A DNA stretch of 64,000 nt from JAFMJV01 sp963800275 (GTDB taxonomy: Bacteria > Chloroflexota > Limnocylindria > Limnocylindrales > CSP1-4): contig CAWDAI010000002.1 in assembly GCA_963800275.1 (NCBI GenBank), positions 62,001-126,000 on the forward strand, written 5' to 3'. Below are positions 26,057 through 35,214 of the stretch, one piece after another (position 1 is the first letter of the stretch; every line of letters begins with the position of its first letter). Below the pieces are notes generated by a model. That model made no database searches, was not told where the DNA came from, and saw nothing but the letters and a program-made list of their open reading frames with translations. Position numbers and translations under genes: made by a program.

Positions 26057-26066
26057 ATCATACCAT
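26057..26066. promoter_or_regulatory. Overlapping divergent -10 boxes, rpmB and YloV-like gene
   Basis: On the minus strand TATGAT (bases 26062-26057) points to rpmB, giving a leader of about 50 bases. On the plus strand TACCAT (26061-26066) points to the uORF and YloV-like gene. The two boxes share two bases, so the polymerases would compete. No -35 elements were recognised. Confidence 0.4.
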
Positions 26067-26096
26067 CGGCCTCGCGAGAACGGAGGGAGCCGAGCC

Positions 26097-26159
26097 ATGC
26101 CACGCCATACCCAAGCCACGCGGCGGCGCTGGCGAGCCCTCGTGGACGGCCGCGCATGA
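26097..26159 (+). CDS. Possible 20-codon leader peptide
   Basis: ATG 26097, preceded by a strong GGAGGGAG site, opens a 20-codon frame (MPRHTQATRRRWRALVDGRA) ending in a TGA that overlaps the next gene's ATG as ATGA. The downstream gene has no ribosome-binding site of its own, so ribosomes may reach it by coupling. The peptide is Arg-rich. Alternatively this is a chance frame. Confidence 0.45.
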   Translation: MPRHTQATRRRWRALVDGRA

Positions 26160-27844
26160 CGCGGCTCTACGTCGACGGGCCCACGCTCATGCGCGCGGTC
26201 GAGGCCGCCACCCGCAACCTGGAGCGGCACGTCGACGAGGTCGATGCGCTCAACGTCTTCCCCGTGCCCGACGGCGACACCGGCTCCAACATGCTGGCCA
26301 CCATGCGCGCCGCCCTGGCCGAGGCCGAGTCGCTGCCGGAGGATGGGCGCGACCTCGAATCGGTGGCCGAGGCCCTCAGCCGTGGAGCGCTCACCGGTGC
26401 ACGCGGCAACAGCGGCGTCATCCTCTCCCAGATCATCCGGGGCATGACCCACGGTGCCGACGGCCGCGCGCGCGCCACCGGCGTCGACCTGGCGGCTGGG
26501 CTGCGCAAGGGCTCCGAGGTGGCTTACCAGTCGGTGCTGACCCCGGTCGAGGGCACGATCCTGACGGTCATCCGCGACGCCGCGGAAGCCGCCGAGTCGG
26601 CGGCCGGACGCCAGCCGCACGTCGAGGCGGTGCTGGCCGACGTCATCGAGGCTGCCGCCAGCTCGGTCCAGCGCACGCCGACCCTCTTGCCCGTGCTGGA
26701 GGACGCCGGTGTCGTCGACTCGGGTGGGCAGGGGCTCTACCGTGTGCTGGAGGGCATGTTGCAGGTGGAGGGTCGCAGCCGTCGCCTCTCCCGCGCCCGA
26801 CGGCGGGCCGAGGTCCTCGCCCAGCGCGGGGCGCTGGTGGCGGGGGCGGCTGCCCCGGCCGTGACGCCCGCGCTGGCGACCGCCAAGGCGATCGAGGGCA
26901 CGACTTCCAGCCGGGCCCATGGCTACGAGACCCAGTACCTCGTGAGCGCCGCCGACGGCGGGATCGACGTGGCCGCGCTGCGCGCCGCCATCGAGGCGGT
27001 GGGGGACTCGGTGGTCGTGGCCGGCGACGAACGGCTCGTGCGCGTGCACGTGCACGGGGCTCGGCCCGACCTGGCCATCGCCGCGGGCCTGGCCCTGGGC
27101 CGGATCTCCGACGTCGAGGTGCTGGACCTCGATGACCAGGTGTCACATCACCTCGGGACGTCGGCACAGCCTTCGACGAACGCTCGATCCGAGGGCGTCT
27201 CGGTCGTGGCCGTGAGCGCGGCCGAGGGCATGACCCGGGTGTTCGAGTCGCTGGGTGCCCACGTCGTGGTCCCCGGCCACGGGACCCGGCCGTCCGTCGG
27301 CGAGATCGCCGAGGCCATTCTGGCCTGCGGCACGACCGCGGTCGTGGTCCTGCCCAACGATCGCGATGCGCTGTTGGCGGCCGACCAGGCGGCCGAGCTC
27401 ACGACGGGGGTGGACGTGGCGGTCGTGCCCACGCGCAACGCGGCCGAGGGCATCGCGGCCACGATGGGCTTCTCTCTCGAGGCCTCGCTGGCCGACAACA
27501 TCGCGCGGATGCGCGAGGAGGCGGCGGGGGTGCGCTCTTTCCGCGTCATCACCGCGGCCCGCGACTCGGTCGTCGACGGCATCGCCGTGCAACAGGGCCA
27601 GGTGCTCGCGCTCGATGCCGACCGCCACGTCATCTCGGCCGGGACCAGCGTGGAGGAAGTGACCCTGCACGCGCTCTCGACGATGGAGGAGATGGAGCTG
27701 GTGACCATCTACTGTGGCCGCAGCGAGACGCCCGGCTCGAACCTGCGGCTGTGCGAGCACATCGAGCTCGCGGGCTTCGGCGCGGAGGTCGAGATCGTGG
27801 ACGGCGGCCAGGCCCACGACCACCTGCTGGTGGCGGTCGAATAG
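26156..27844 (+). CDS. DAK-phosphatase (YloV/FakA-like) protein
   Basis: 562 residues. The N-terminal DhaL-like domain contains NVFPVPDGDTGSNMLATM (the Mg-ADP-binding Asp cluster), RGALTGARGNSGVILSQIIR and DAGVVDSGGQGLYRVLEG. A long C-terminal region of the DAK1_2/FakA type follows, with MEEMELVTIYCGRSE near the end. In Firmicutes FakA phosphorylates fatty acids bound to a FakB partner; no FakB-like gene is seen nearby. plsX, another acyl-phosphate gene, lies 5 kb downstream. Position before recG is conserved in many bacteria. ATG 26156 overlaps a short upstream frame. Confidence 0.9.
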   Translation: MTRLYVDGPTLMRAVEAATRNLERHVDEVDALNVFPVPDGDTGSNMLATMRAALAEAESLPEDGRDLESVAEALSRGALTGARGNSGVILSQIIRGMTHGADGRARATGVDLAAGLRKGSEVAYQSVLTPVEGTILTVIRDAAEAAESAAGRQPHVEAVLADVIEAAASSVQRTPTLLPVLEDAGVVDSGGQGLYRVLEGMLQVEGRSRRLSRARRRAEVLAQRGALVAGAAAPAVTPALATAKAIEGTTSSRAHGYETQYLVSAADGGIDVAALRAAIEAVGDSVVVAGDERLVRVHVHGARPDLAIAAGLALGRISDVEVLDLDDQVSHHLGTSAQPSTNARSEGVSVVAVSAAEGMTRVFESLGAHVVVPGHGTRPSVGEIAEAILACGTTAVVVLPNDRDALLAADQAAELTTGVDVAVVPTRNAAEGIAATMGFSLEASLADNIARMREEAAGVRSFRVITAARDSVVDGIAVQQGQVLALDADRHVISAGTSVEEVTLHALSTMEEMELVTIYCGRSETPGSNLRLCEHIELAGFGAEVEIVDGGQAHDHLLVAVE

Positions 27845-27848
27845 GAGC

Positions 27849-30068
27849 GTGGCCAGAACAGCCTCCCCCGAGCCGTCCGCGGCCGCCAGCCTGCAGACCC
27901 CCATCGCTCGCTCGGGCTTGCCCGGCGCCCGCCCGCTCGGCCGCTACGGTCGGCGGCTGGGCATCGCCACCGTGGGCGATCTGCTCACGACCTTCCCCAA
28001 GCGCTACCGCGACCTGCGCGCGTTCACGCCGGTCTCCGCCCTGCTCGACCTCGACGCTGGACAGCATGTGACGGTGCGCGCGGTGATCGAATTGATCCGG
28101 GTCGAGCGGACCTTCCGGCGCCGCCTGCAGCGCACCACCGCGGTCCTGCGGGACGGACACCACACGGTGGATGCGGTGTGGTTCGGCCGCCGCTTCATCG
28201 ACCGGCAGCTCAAGGAAGGCGATGAGGTGGTGGTGAGCGGCAAGCTCAAGCACTTCCGCTACCAGCCCCAGATCGACAACCCAGACTTCGAGCGCGACGA
28301 CGGCAGCGACATGCTCCACGCCGGACGCATCGTGCCCGAGTACCGCCTCACGCGCGGCGTCACCGCCCGGACCCTGCGGGCGGCCATCGATGGCGGCCTG
28401 GAGCGCTATGGGCACCTGCTCGAGCCGGACTACCTGCCGGCCACACTGCGGGAGGGCCGACCGACCTTCCGCCAGGCCGTGAGCGCAGCCCACTTCCCGG
28501 CTGATTTCGAGGAGCGCGACGCAGCGGTCCGGCGGCTGGCACACGATGAGCTGCTGGCCCTGCAGGTGGGCATGGTCGCTCGTCGGCGCCAGCGTGCCGA
28601 CGCCCAGCCGCGGGCACCCATCACGACCGACGCCGCCGGCGATACCGCGGTGCGCACGGGGGTCGTGGAAGGCCTGGCCCGGCGGGTCGGGCGGGAGGTC
28701 GGCCTGACGTCCGACCAGGCGGCGGCCATGGATGCCATCCGCGCCGACCTGGCCCGCAGCGTGCCCATGCTGCGCCTGCTGCAGGGCGACGTCGGCTCGG
28801 GCAAGACGGCCGTGGCGGCCTATGCCCTGGGCCTGGCTGCGAGAGCGGGCGGCCAGGGCGTGCTGCTGGCCCCGACCGACCTGCTCGCACGCCAGCTGGC
28901 CGAGACGGTCGGTGACCTGCTCGCCGACGTGGCCATCCCGGTCACGCTGCTCACCGGGTCGCTCAGCGCGGCCGGACGCCGAGCCGCCCACGAGGCCATC
29001 GCGGTCGGGCAGGCCCAGGTCGTGGTGGGCACGCACGCGCTGTTGCAGGAGTCCGTGACCTATGCCCGCCTCGACCTGGTGGTGGTGGACGAGCAGCACC
29101 GCTTCGGCGTGGCCCAACGCGAGGCCATCGCGGCCAAGGGCTACTCACCCCACGTGCTGCTGATGACGGCGACACCCATCCCGCGCACGCTGGGGCAGGT
29201 GCTCTACGCCGATCTCGACGTCTCGGACCTGCGCTCGGCACCGTCGGGCCGCGAGCCCACGCGTACCGGGGTCAAGGCCCCGGGCGACCTGGCGGGCACG
29301 TGGCAGAAGGTGCGCGAGGAGGCCGCGGCCAGGCACCGGACCTTCGTCGTCGTGCCCCACATCGATCCGCTCGGCGCGGAGGGCGAAGACCTGCCCGAGC
29401 CGGCCCCGTCGCTGCCCGAGACCGACGGCTACCCCGCCGCACGGGGCGCGGAGGAGGTCGCCCAGCGCCTGCGTCGACAGCTGGCCCCGCTGCACGTGGG
29501 CCTCGTGCATGGGCGCATGTCGGCTGCCGAGCGGGAGGCCGAGATGTCGCGCTTCCGTGACGGTCACATCGACCTGCTCGTGGGCACGACCGTGCTCGAG
29601 GTGGGCGTGGACGTGCCGGAGGCCACGCTCATGATCGTGCTCGAGGCCGACCGCTTCGGGCTCTCCCAGCTGCACCAGCTGCGCGGGCGCGTGGGGCGCG
29701 GCTCGGCCGCCTCGTTCTGTGTGCTGGTGGCCGACATCGGCGAGGACAGCACGGCCCGCGCCCGGCTCAAGGCGGTCCACGATTCGAGCGACGGCTTCGT
29801 GCTGGCGGAGGAGGACTGGCGGCTGCGTGGCGAGGGCGACGTGCTGGGCCTGAGCCAGAGCGGCCTCCCACGCATGCGCCTGGCCTCGCTGACGCACGCC
29901 GACGACCGCGAGCTGGCGCTGCGCTGTCGTCAGCTGGCCGAAGGCATGGTCGACGAGCACGGTCGTCTGCGCGCCGACCTGGAGGACTTCGGACGGGCGC
30001 TCAATGAGGGTTGGCTGCGCGACATCGCCGCAGGCGAGGGCATGGACGAGGAGGCGGTCGGTGCCTGA
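27849..30068 (+). CDS. recG: ATP-dependent DNA helicase RecG
   Basis: 739 residues, slightly long for the family. The N-terminal wedge/OB domain (to about 190) binds branched DNA. The helicase core has Walker A GDVGSGKT (313-320), the DEQH box (VVVDEQHRFGVAQR) and motif VI-like QLHQLRGRVGRG. RecG regresses stalled forks and rebuilds junctions. GTG 27849 is only one base after AGGAGC, so the true start is a little uncertain; the first 20 residues are polar and unconserved. It overlaps rsmD by eight bases. Confidence 0.95.
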   Translation: MARTASPEPSAAASLQTPIARSGLPGARPLGRYGRRLGIATVGDLLTTFPKRYRDLRAFTPVSALLDLDAGQHVTVRAVIELIRVERTFRRRLQRTTAVLRDGHHTVDAVWFGRRFIDRQLKEGDEVVVSGKLKHFRYQPQIDNPDFERDDGSDMLHAGRIVPEYRLTRGVTARTLRAAIDGGLERYGHLLEPDYLPATLREGRPTFRQAVSAAHFPADFEERDAAVRRLAHDELLALQVGMVARRRQRADAQPRAPITTDAAGDTAVRTGVVEGLARRVGREVGLTSDQAAAMDAIRADLARSVPMLRLLQGDVGSGKTAVAAYALGLAARAGGQGVLLAPTDLLARQLAETVGDLLADVAIPVTLLTGSLSAAGRRAAHEAIAVGQAQVVVGTHALLQESVTYARLDLVVVDEQHRFGVAQREAIAAKGYSPHVLLMTATPIPRTLGQVLYADLDVSDLRSAPSGREPTRTGVKAPGDLAGTWQKVREEAAARHRTFVVVPHIDPLGAEGEDLPEPAPSLPETDGYPAARGAEEVAQRLRRQLAPLHVGLVHGRMSAAEREAEMSRFRDGHIDLLVGTTVLEVGVDVPEATLMIVLEADRFGLSQLHQLRGRVGRGSAASFCVLVADIGEDSTARARLKAVHDSSDGFVLAEEDWRLRGEGDVLGLSQSGLPRMRLASLTHADDRELALRCRQLAEGMVDEHGRLRADLEDFGRALNEGWLRDIAAGEGMDEEAVGA

Positions 30069-30657
30069 CGCGGGCCGGGTCATCACGGGCGCGGCCGGTG
30101 GCCTGCGCCTGGCGGCGCCGGGACCGGGCACGCGACCCCTGGCGGACAAGGTCAAGCAGGCCCTCTTCTCGATGGCCGAGTCCGAGCGTGAGGACGTGTG
30201 GGACGGGGCGGCCCTCGATCTCTTCGCGGGCTCGGGCGCCGGTGGCATCGAGGCCCTCAGCCGAGGTGCGCCGGCGGCGGTGCTGGTGGAGCGAGACGGA
30301 CGCGCCTGCGCGGTCATCCGGCGCAACCTGGAACGCACCGGCCTCGCCCACGGGGCCGCGGTCGAGCGGCGCGACGCCCTGGCCTACCTGGCCACACCGC
30401 AGCCGCCCGCGCCGTTCGCCTTCGTCCTGCTCGACCCGCCGTACCCGCAGGTCGCCGACCTGCGGGCCGCCCTCGAGCGCCTGGGCTCAGACGCGGGCTG
30501 GCTGGACGCGGCTGCGGTCGTGATCGCCAAGCACTTCTGGCGGGACGCTCCGCCGGCGGTGGTGGGTGTGCTGCAGCGGGTCCGCGAGCGGCGCTTCGGG
30601 GAGACCGCGCTGAGCGTGTATCGTGCGAGCGTGGAACCATCGCAGGGAGACCACTGA
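30061..30657 (+). CDS. rsmD: 16S rRNA (guanine966-N2)-methyltransferase RsmD
   Basis: 198 residues, Rossmann SAM methyltransferase. GRVITGAAGGLRL, RPLADKVKQALFSM, LDLFAGSGAGGIEALSRGA and the catalytic DPPY (125-128) are all present. It methylates G966 of 16S rRNA. GTG 30061 lies inside the end of recG. The stop overlaps the coaD ATG (TGATG). The rsmD-coaD pairing is very common in bacteria. Confidence 0.95.
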   Translation: MPDAGRVITGAAGGLRLAAPGPGTRPLADKVKQALFSMAESEREDVWDGAALDLFAGSGAGGIEALSRGAPAAVLVERDGRACAVIRRNLERTGLAHGAAVERRDALAYLATPQPPAPFAFVLLDPPYPQVADLRAALERLGSDAGWLDAAAVVIAKHFWRDAPPAVVGVLQRVRERRFGETALSVYRASVEPSQGDH

Positions 30658-31154
30658 TGCGCCTGGCCGTCTATCCCGGGTCCTTCGACCCCGTCACGCG
30701 CGGCCACGTCGACGTCATCGACCGGGCTCGTGTCGTCTTCGACCGATTGGTGGTGGCGGTGCTCGTCAACACGCGCAAGCAGCCCACCTTCGAGGTCGAG
30801 GTGCGGGCGGAGCTCATCGAGCAGGCCATCGCCGCCGAGCTCGGCGCGGAAGCAGCTGCGACCATCGAGGTCACCACCTTCCACGGCCTGACCGTGGACC
30901 TCGCGCGCGAGCTGGGTGCGACCTCGATCGTGCGTGGTCTGCGCGCGCTCTCGGACTTCGAGAACGAGCAGGCCATCGCCCACCTCAACCGGCAGCTGGC
31001 ACCGGAGATCGACACCGTCTTCTTCATGACCGGCATCGCGCACGCCTACCTCAGCTCGAGCCTGGTGCGCGAGATCGCGGCCTTCGGTGGCGACCTCTCG
31101 GCGATGGTGCCCGACGTGGTCGCCCGCCGCCTGGAGGAGCTGCACCGAGGCTGA
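30657..31154 (+). CDS. coaD: Phosphopantetheine adenylyltransferase
   Basis: 165 residues. The nucleotidyltransferase motif GSFDPVTRGHVDVI (8-21) and the second motif SSLVREIAAFGGDLS are present, with VRGLRALSDFENEQAIAHLN between them. It makes dephospho-CoA from 4'-phosphopantetheine and ATP. The usual GH(L/I) is GHV here. Last gene of the recG-rsmD-coaD run; a 130-base gap follows. Confidence 0.97.
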   Translation: MRLAVYPGSFDPVTRGHVDVIDRARVVFDRLVVAVLVNTRKQPTFEVEVRAELIEQAIAAELGAEAAATIEVTTFHGLTVDLARELGATSIVRGLRALSDFENEQAIAHLNRQLAPEIDTVFFMTGIAHAYLSSSLVREIAAFGGDLSAMVPDVVARRLEELHRG

Positions 31155-31190
31155 CTGCCGGTCTCCCCGGGCGGGCTCTCACCGAACCGC

Positions 31191-31223
31191 TAGAGTAAGG
31201 CCACAGGGGAAGTGGGCTACAAT
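31191..31223 (+). promoter_or_regulatory. Promoter before the 31.3-34.5 kb operon
   Basis: TACAAT (31218-31223) is a good -10 box and TAGAGT (31191-31196) a possible second one. No strong -35. Transcription from the first would start near 31230 and give a leader of about 50 bases carrying ACAGGAG. Confidence 0.45.
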
Positions 31224-31284
31224 GCCCAGTCGTTTCGTCCTGTCCACGAGATCCCTGCCCACAGGAGTCCGCGTCATAGACCTC

Positions 31285-31795
31285 ATGTTCCTCATCGAGC
31301 GACTCGATGCTCTCATCGAGCAGGGTCGCCGATTCCCCGGCACCAACGCCGTCATGGTCGACAAGGTGGCTGCCACCGACCTGATCGAGCAGCTGCGTGT
31401 GGCCGTGCCTGAAGAGGTGCGCCAGGCCAAGCGCATCAACGAGGAATTGTCGCGGCTCGTGGAGCGTGCCCAGGACGAGGCCGAGCGCATCATCGCCCGA
31501 GCCCAGGAGCAGGCCGCCTTCCTCATCGAGGAGCGCGAGCTGAACGCGTGCCGCCGAGCAGCGCTCGGAAGAGATCATCGAGGAGGCACGCGGCGAGGCC
31601 GCCGAGATCCAGCAGGGTGCGGACGCCTACGCCGCCAACGTGCTGGTCAAGCTCGAAGGTGAGGTCGTCAAAGCCCTCCAGTCCATCCGCCGTGGCCTCT
31701 CCGCGCTCGACGAGCGCTATCCTGCCGACGGCAGCGCACCGGTCGAAGCAGACGACGAGTCCGCTCCCGAGGAGCGGACCCATGCTCAGCTATAA
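31285..31795 (+). CDS. Coiled-coil protein between coaD and DUF177, with apparent +1 frameshift
   Basis: Reads MFLIERLDALIEQGRRFPGT and a long helix (EEVRQAKRINEELSRLVERA, then EERELN) to about base 31548. The frame must then shift by +1 to continue AAEQRSEEIIEEARGEAAEI and end in TAA 31793-31795. Joined, it gives about 170 residues of mostly coiled coil. A protein of this pattern, often annotated ATPase or DivIVA-like, commonly sits between coaD and DUF177 in Chloroflexota. Function unknown. The start is uncertain: the family usually begins a few residues earlier, at the in-frame VIDLM, where no standard start codon exists. Overlaps the next gene by 14 bases. Confidence 0.6.
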
Positions 31796-32324
31796 CGTCG
31801 CCGACCTGCTGCGCTCGGCGCCCGGAACCAGCGAACGCCACGAGGTCGCGGAGCCGGTCATGCCGATCGCGGACGGCGTCGAGCTGACCGATCCCATCAC
31901 CGGCCACATCCGCCTGACCAACACCGGGCGGGGCATCCTCGCCCAGGGACGCCTGGAGACGGCCCTGGTGGAGCAGTGCTCGCGCTGCCTGCGCCCGGCG
32001 CGGGCGCCCATCAGCGTGGAGCTGGAAGAGGTAGCCCGGCCGGCCGTCGACCTCGAGAGCGGCCAGCCGCTGGACGTGGACGACGAGCCCGATGTCCTGC
32101 GCCTGTCCGACCATCATGAGCTCGACCTTGGACCGGCCGTGCGGGATGCCATCTCGCTCGCCGAGCCCATCGCGCCCCTCTGTCGGCCCGACTGTCCCGG
32201 CCTGTGCGAGATCTGTGGGCTGGACCTGACCGACCATCCCGAACACGCTCATCCCGGCGATGACGTCGACCCGCGGCTGGCCACGCTGGCCCGGCTGCGC
32301 GACCAGATGCAAGATCCCAAGTAG
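31782..32324 (+). CDS. yceD: DUF177 (YceD) 23S rRNA accumulation protein
   Basis: 180 residues. The two Cys motifs of the family are visible: CSRCLRP in the middle and CRPDCPGLCEICG near the C-terminus, the latter a probable metal site. YceD homologues precede rpmF in most bacteria and are needed for normal 23S rRNA levels in E. coli and maize. ATG 31782 follows GAGGAG. rpmF begins 15 bases after the stop, which fits the usual linkage. Confidence 0.92.
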   Translation: MLSYNVADLLRSAPGTSERHEVAEPVMPIADGVELTDPITGHIRLTNTGRGILAQGRLETALVEQCSRCLRPARAPISVELEEVARPAVDLESGQPLDVDDEPDVLRLSDHHELDLGPAVRDAISLAEPIAPLCRPDCPGLCEICGLDLTDHPEHAHPGDDVDPRLATLARLRDQMQDPK

Positions 32325-32339
32325 CAGAAGAGGTAACCC

Positions 32340-32543
32340 ATGGGAGTCCCCAAGCGACGAGTCTCGAGCACGCGCAAGCGCGAACGCCGTTCGCATCACG
32401 CGATCTCGGTCCCCAGTCTCGAGTCGTGCTCACACTGCCACCAGCCCAAGCGTCCCCACCATGCCTGCCCCAACTGTGGCTGGTACGGCGGCCGCGAGGC
32501 GGTGCGCATCCGCGAGAAGACGAACTCCGAGCGAGACGCCTGA
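32340..32543 (+). CDS. rpmF: 50S ribosomal protein L32, zinc-ribbon type
   Basis: 67 residues. MGVPKRRVSSTRKRERRSHH is the classical L32 start. Two CxxC pairs, CSHC and CPNC, form the zinc ribbon. ATG 32340 lies after AGAAGAGG. Placed between yceD and plsX as in many bacteria. Confidence 0.96.
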   Translation: MGVPKRRVSSTRKRERRSHHAISVPSLESCSHCHQPKRPHHACPNCGWYGGREAVRIREKTNSERDA

Positions 32544-32581
32544 CATCGCTCAGCTGCACCTGACCGAGCGAGCCGCCTGAC

Positions 32582-33698
32582 ATGGATGTGGATGCCTTCA
32601 GCCGGGCGGAGGAGGGATACCTCGAGCACCCCCGCGTGGCGGTCGACGCCATGGGCGGTGACCACGCACCCGAGGAGGTCGTGCGCGGGGTCGTCGACTG
32701 GGCCCGCGAGCACGACAGCGCCGAGGTGCTCCTCGTCGGCGACGAGGCCCGGATGCGGCCGTTCATCGACGAGCCGCTGCCCGCGCATGTTCGCCTCGTG
32801 CAGGCGGGGCAAGCCGTGGACATGGACGAGGCCCCGGCCGTGGCCGTCCGGCGCAAGAAGGATGCCAGCATCAACGTGGCCATGCGCCTGGTGCGCGATG
32901 GCCAGGCCGACGCGGTCGTGACCGCCGGCCACACGGGTGCCGGCGTGGCTTCGGCCATCCTTCATCTCAAGCGGCTGCCGGGTGTCGACCGTCCGGCCCT
33001 GGCCGTGCAGATGATCACCCAGACCGGCCCGCTCACGCTGCTCGACATCGGCGCCACCACTGATTTCGACGGGGGTCAACCTGGCGCAGTATGCCCACAT
33101 GGGCTCGCTCTTCAGCGAGCGGGTGCTGGGCGTGGAGCATCCACGCGTGGCCCTGCTCTCCATCGGTGGCGAGGAGGGCAAGGGCGAGTCGCGGGTGCAG
33201 GAGGCGACCGCGCTCCTGCGCGGCGGTCATCTCAACTTCGTGGGCAACGTGGAAGGTGGCGATGTGCCCCGCCATGGCGCCGACGTGGTCGTCTGTGACG
33301 CCTCGGTGGGCAACGTCGTGATGAAGTTCTTCGAGGGCCTCTCGCGCACCATCTTCGGCCTGCTGGAGGACGAGTTCCGGCGCCCGCCGTGGGGCCCGCT
33401 GGGCTACCTCTTCATGCGCCCCGGCATCGGTCGCATCCGCGAGCGCTTCGACTACGAGAAGCTGGGCGGCTCGCCCTTGTTGGGCGTCAACGGCACCGTC
33501 CTCATCACCCACGGCAGCGCCAAGCGCCGCATGATCGGCTACGCCGTGGAAGTGACCGCCGCCGCCGCTCGTGCCAACATCCCCCAGCGCATCACCGCTG
33601 CCCTCGCCTCGGAGGGCGTGGACAAGTCCAGTGCCCAGCGCAAGGCTGCCGCCCTGCGCGGCGGGGCCTCCGCGGACGGGGCCCCCACCGGTGACTGA
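32582..33698 (+). CDS. plsX: Phosphate acyltransferase PlsX, interrupted by a +1 frameshift
   Basis: The N-terminal part (VAVDAMGGDHAPEEVVRG, KKDASINVAMRLVRDGQADA, TAGHTGAGVASAILHL) is normal PlsX up to LLDIGATTDFDG. At a run of five Gs (33071-33075) the frame must move +1 to read VNLAQYAHMGSLFSERVLG and on to the stop at 33696-33698. Removing one G restores a continuous protein of about 371 residues. PlsX makes acyl-phosphate from acyl-ACP for phospholipid synthesis; acpP is two genes downstream. As the gene is generally important, a sequencing error in the G run is the simplest explanation. Confidence 0.85.
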
Positions 33699-34239
33699 GG
33701 AGCTCCCGGCGTCGCGGGCCAGAGGTTCGGTCCACGGGCCGGAGCGGGAGGGTCGCCAGATCGCCCTGGCCGTGGTCTTCGAGGCCGAGTTCGGCCAGCG
33801 CACCGCGACCCGCGTGCTGGAGCGACGCCTCGCGGAGGGCGACATCGGTGAGCGAGCGGCAGCCCAGGCCACGCGCATCGTGTCGGCCGTCGTGACCAAG
33901 CGCGACACCATCGACGCCACCATCGAGCAGGTCGCACCCCAGTATCCGGTGGTCCAGCTCGCGCGCATCGACCGCGCCTTGCTGCGTTGCGCGGTTGGCG
34001 AACTGCTACACTGCCCGACGACGCCAGCCCGGGTCGCGATATCGGAGTGGGTCGAGCTCGCTCGAACCTACAGCGGAGAGCCCACCCGGCGGCTCATGAA
34101 TGGCGCTCTCGGGCGTGTCGCCGATGAGGTGGCGCAGAACGAGAACGCGGGGAACGAACGGGACACGACGTCCCCGCCGGATCTCGGGAGCGTGACCGAT
34201 ACAGTGACCCAAGCCCATACGGAGGGAACCAGAGAGTGA
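33691..34239 (+). CDS. nusB: Transcription antitermination factor NusB
   Basis: 182 residues. Helical NusB core from about 20 to 145, with REGRQIALAVVFEAEFGQ, ARIDRALLRCAVGELL and VAISEWVELARTYSGEPTRR followed by LMNGALGRVADE. It binds boxA RNA with S10 during rRNA transcription. The last ~35 residues are a polar tail. GTG 33691 overlaps the plsX end by eight bases; its own stop overlaps the acpP start (GTGA). Most bacteria keep nusB elsewhere, so its place between plsX and acpP is less common. Confidence 0.9.
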   Translation: MTEELPASRARGSVHGPEREGRQIALAVVFEAEFGQRTATRVLERRLAEGDIGERAAAQATRIVSAVVTKRDTIDATIEQVAPQYPVVQLARIDRALLRCAVGELLHCPTTPARVAISEWVELARTYSGEPTRRLMNGALGRVADEVAQNENAGNERDTTSPPDLGSVTDTVTQAHTEGTRE

Positions 34240-34478
34240 CCGCGTCGACCTACGAGCGTCTCAAGAAGATCATCGTGGAGCAACTCGGTGTGGACGAGAG
34301 CGAAGTCAAGCTCGAGGCGTCGTTCGTCGACGACTTGAATGCGGATTCCCTGGATCTCGTCGAGCTCGTGATGAGCCTCGAAGAGGAGTTCGGGACGGAG
34401 ATCTCGGACGAGGACGCGGAGAACATCCGCACCGTCCAGGACGCTGTCGACTACATCGACGAGCGCCTCAACCAGTAG
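34236..34478 (+). CDS. acpP: Acyl carrier protein
   Basis: 80 residues, acidic four-helix bundle. The phosphopantetheine-attachment serine lies in LNADSLDLVELVMSLEEEFG (DSL motif). It carries growing acyl chains in fatty acid synthesis and donates them to PlsX. GTG 34236 shares bases with the nusB TGA, and GGAGGG lies about 15 bases upstream. Followed 16 bases later by rnc, the standard order. Confidence 0.97.
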   Translation: MTASTYERLKKIIVEQLGVDESEVKLEASFVDDLNADSLDLVELVMSLEEEFGTEISDEDAENIRTVQDAVDYIDERLNQ

Positions 34479-34494
34479 CCCCTGACCGGGGTCG

Positions 34495-35214
34495 ATGCCC
34501 ACGAGCGCAGCGGAGCTCGCCGAGCGACTCGGGCTCGACTTCGACGACCCCGCCCTCCTGACCGAGGCACTGGTCCACAGCAGCTACGTCAACGAGCACC
34601 CCGAGGGCCCTCTGCACGCCAACGAGCGCCTGGAGTTCCTCGGGGATGCCGTGCTCTCGCTGGTCATGTCGGAGACGCTCTTCAAGCGCCATCCCGATGA
34701 GCAGGAGGGCGTCCTCACCACCCGCCGCGCGGCCATCGTCTCCACCCGGGGCCTGGCGCGCGTCTCGCGCCGGCTGGGGATCGGTGAAGCCCTCATCCTG
34801 GGCCAGGGTGCGGAGAACTCCGGCGAGCGTGAGCGCGCGTCCGTCCTGGCCGGCCTCTTCGAGGCCATCGTGGCCGCCATCTACCTCGACCGCGGCCTCG
34901 CGGCGGCACGCCATTTCATCCTCGACGCGGTGGCGCCCGAGCTGGACGCGGCCGTCTCCGCCGACGCCCTGAAGGCGCCCAAGAGCCGCCTGCAGGAACA
35001 CGCCTTCGCGGCCAGCGGGCGCGCGCCCGCCTACCGCATCGTCAGCAGCGACGGTCCCGACCACGACCGCCATTTCGTGGTCGAGGTGGCCATCGACGGC
35101 GAGGTCGTGGGCAGCGGCGAGGGCAGCAGCCGGCGTGAGGCCGAGACGCATGCCGCCGAGGCGGCGCTGGCCGGATTCGAGGCCGCGCCCGGCAGCGAGG
35201 CCGGCGCACGGTGA
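34495..35214 (+). CDS. rnc: Ribonuclease III
   Basis: 239 residues. The signature ERLEFLGDAVLSLVMSE begins at residue 44 and holds the Mg-binding Glu and Asp. A second acidic cluster, GLFEAIVAAIYLDRG, and a C-terminal double-stranded-RNA-binding domain (KSRLQEHAFAASGRAPAYRI) follow. It processes rRNA precursors and other duplex RNA. Its stop overlaps the smc GTG. Confidence 0.97.
   Translation: MPTSAAELAERLGLDFDDPALLTEALVHSSYVNEHPEGPLHANERLEFLGDAVLSLVMSETLFKRHPDEQEGVLTTRRAAIVSTRGLARVSRRLGIGEALILGQGAENSGERERASVLAGLFEAIVAAIYLDRGLAAARHFILDAVAPELDAAVSADALKAPKSRLQEHAFAASGRAPAYRIVSSDGPDHDRHFVVEVAIDGEVVGSGEGSSRREAETHAAEAALAGFEAAPGSEAGAR

Noticed and set aside
31222..31284. ATG 31222 as the start of the coiled-coil gene
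   Set aside because: It overlaps the TACAAT -10 box, so it would not be in the transcript from that promoter, and the added residues do not match the family.
31540..33080. Programmed +1 frameshifting to explain the broken genes
   Set aside because: No slippery sequence with an in-frame stop like that of prfB is present at the sites, and homopolymer errors are a simpler explanation; kept only as a remote option.
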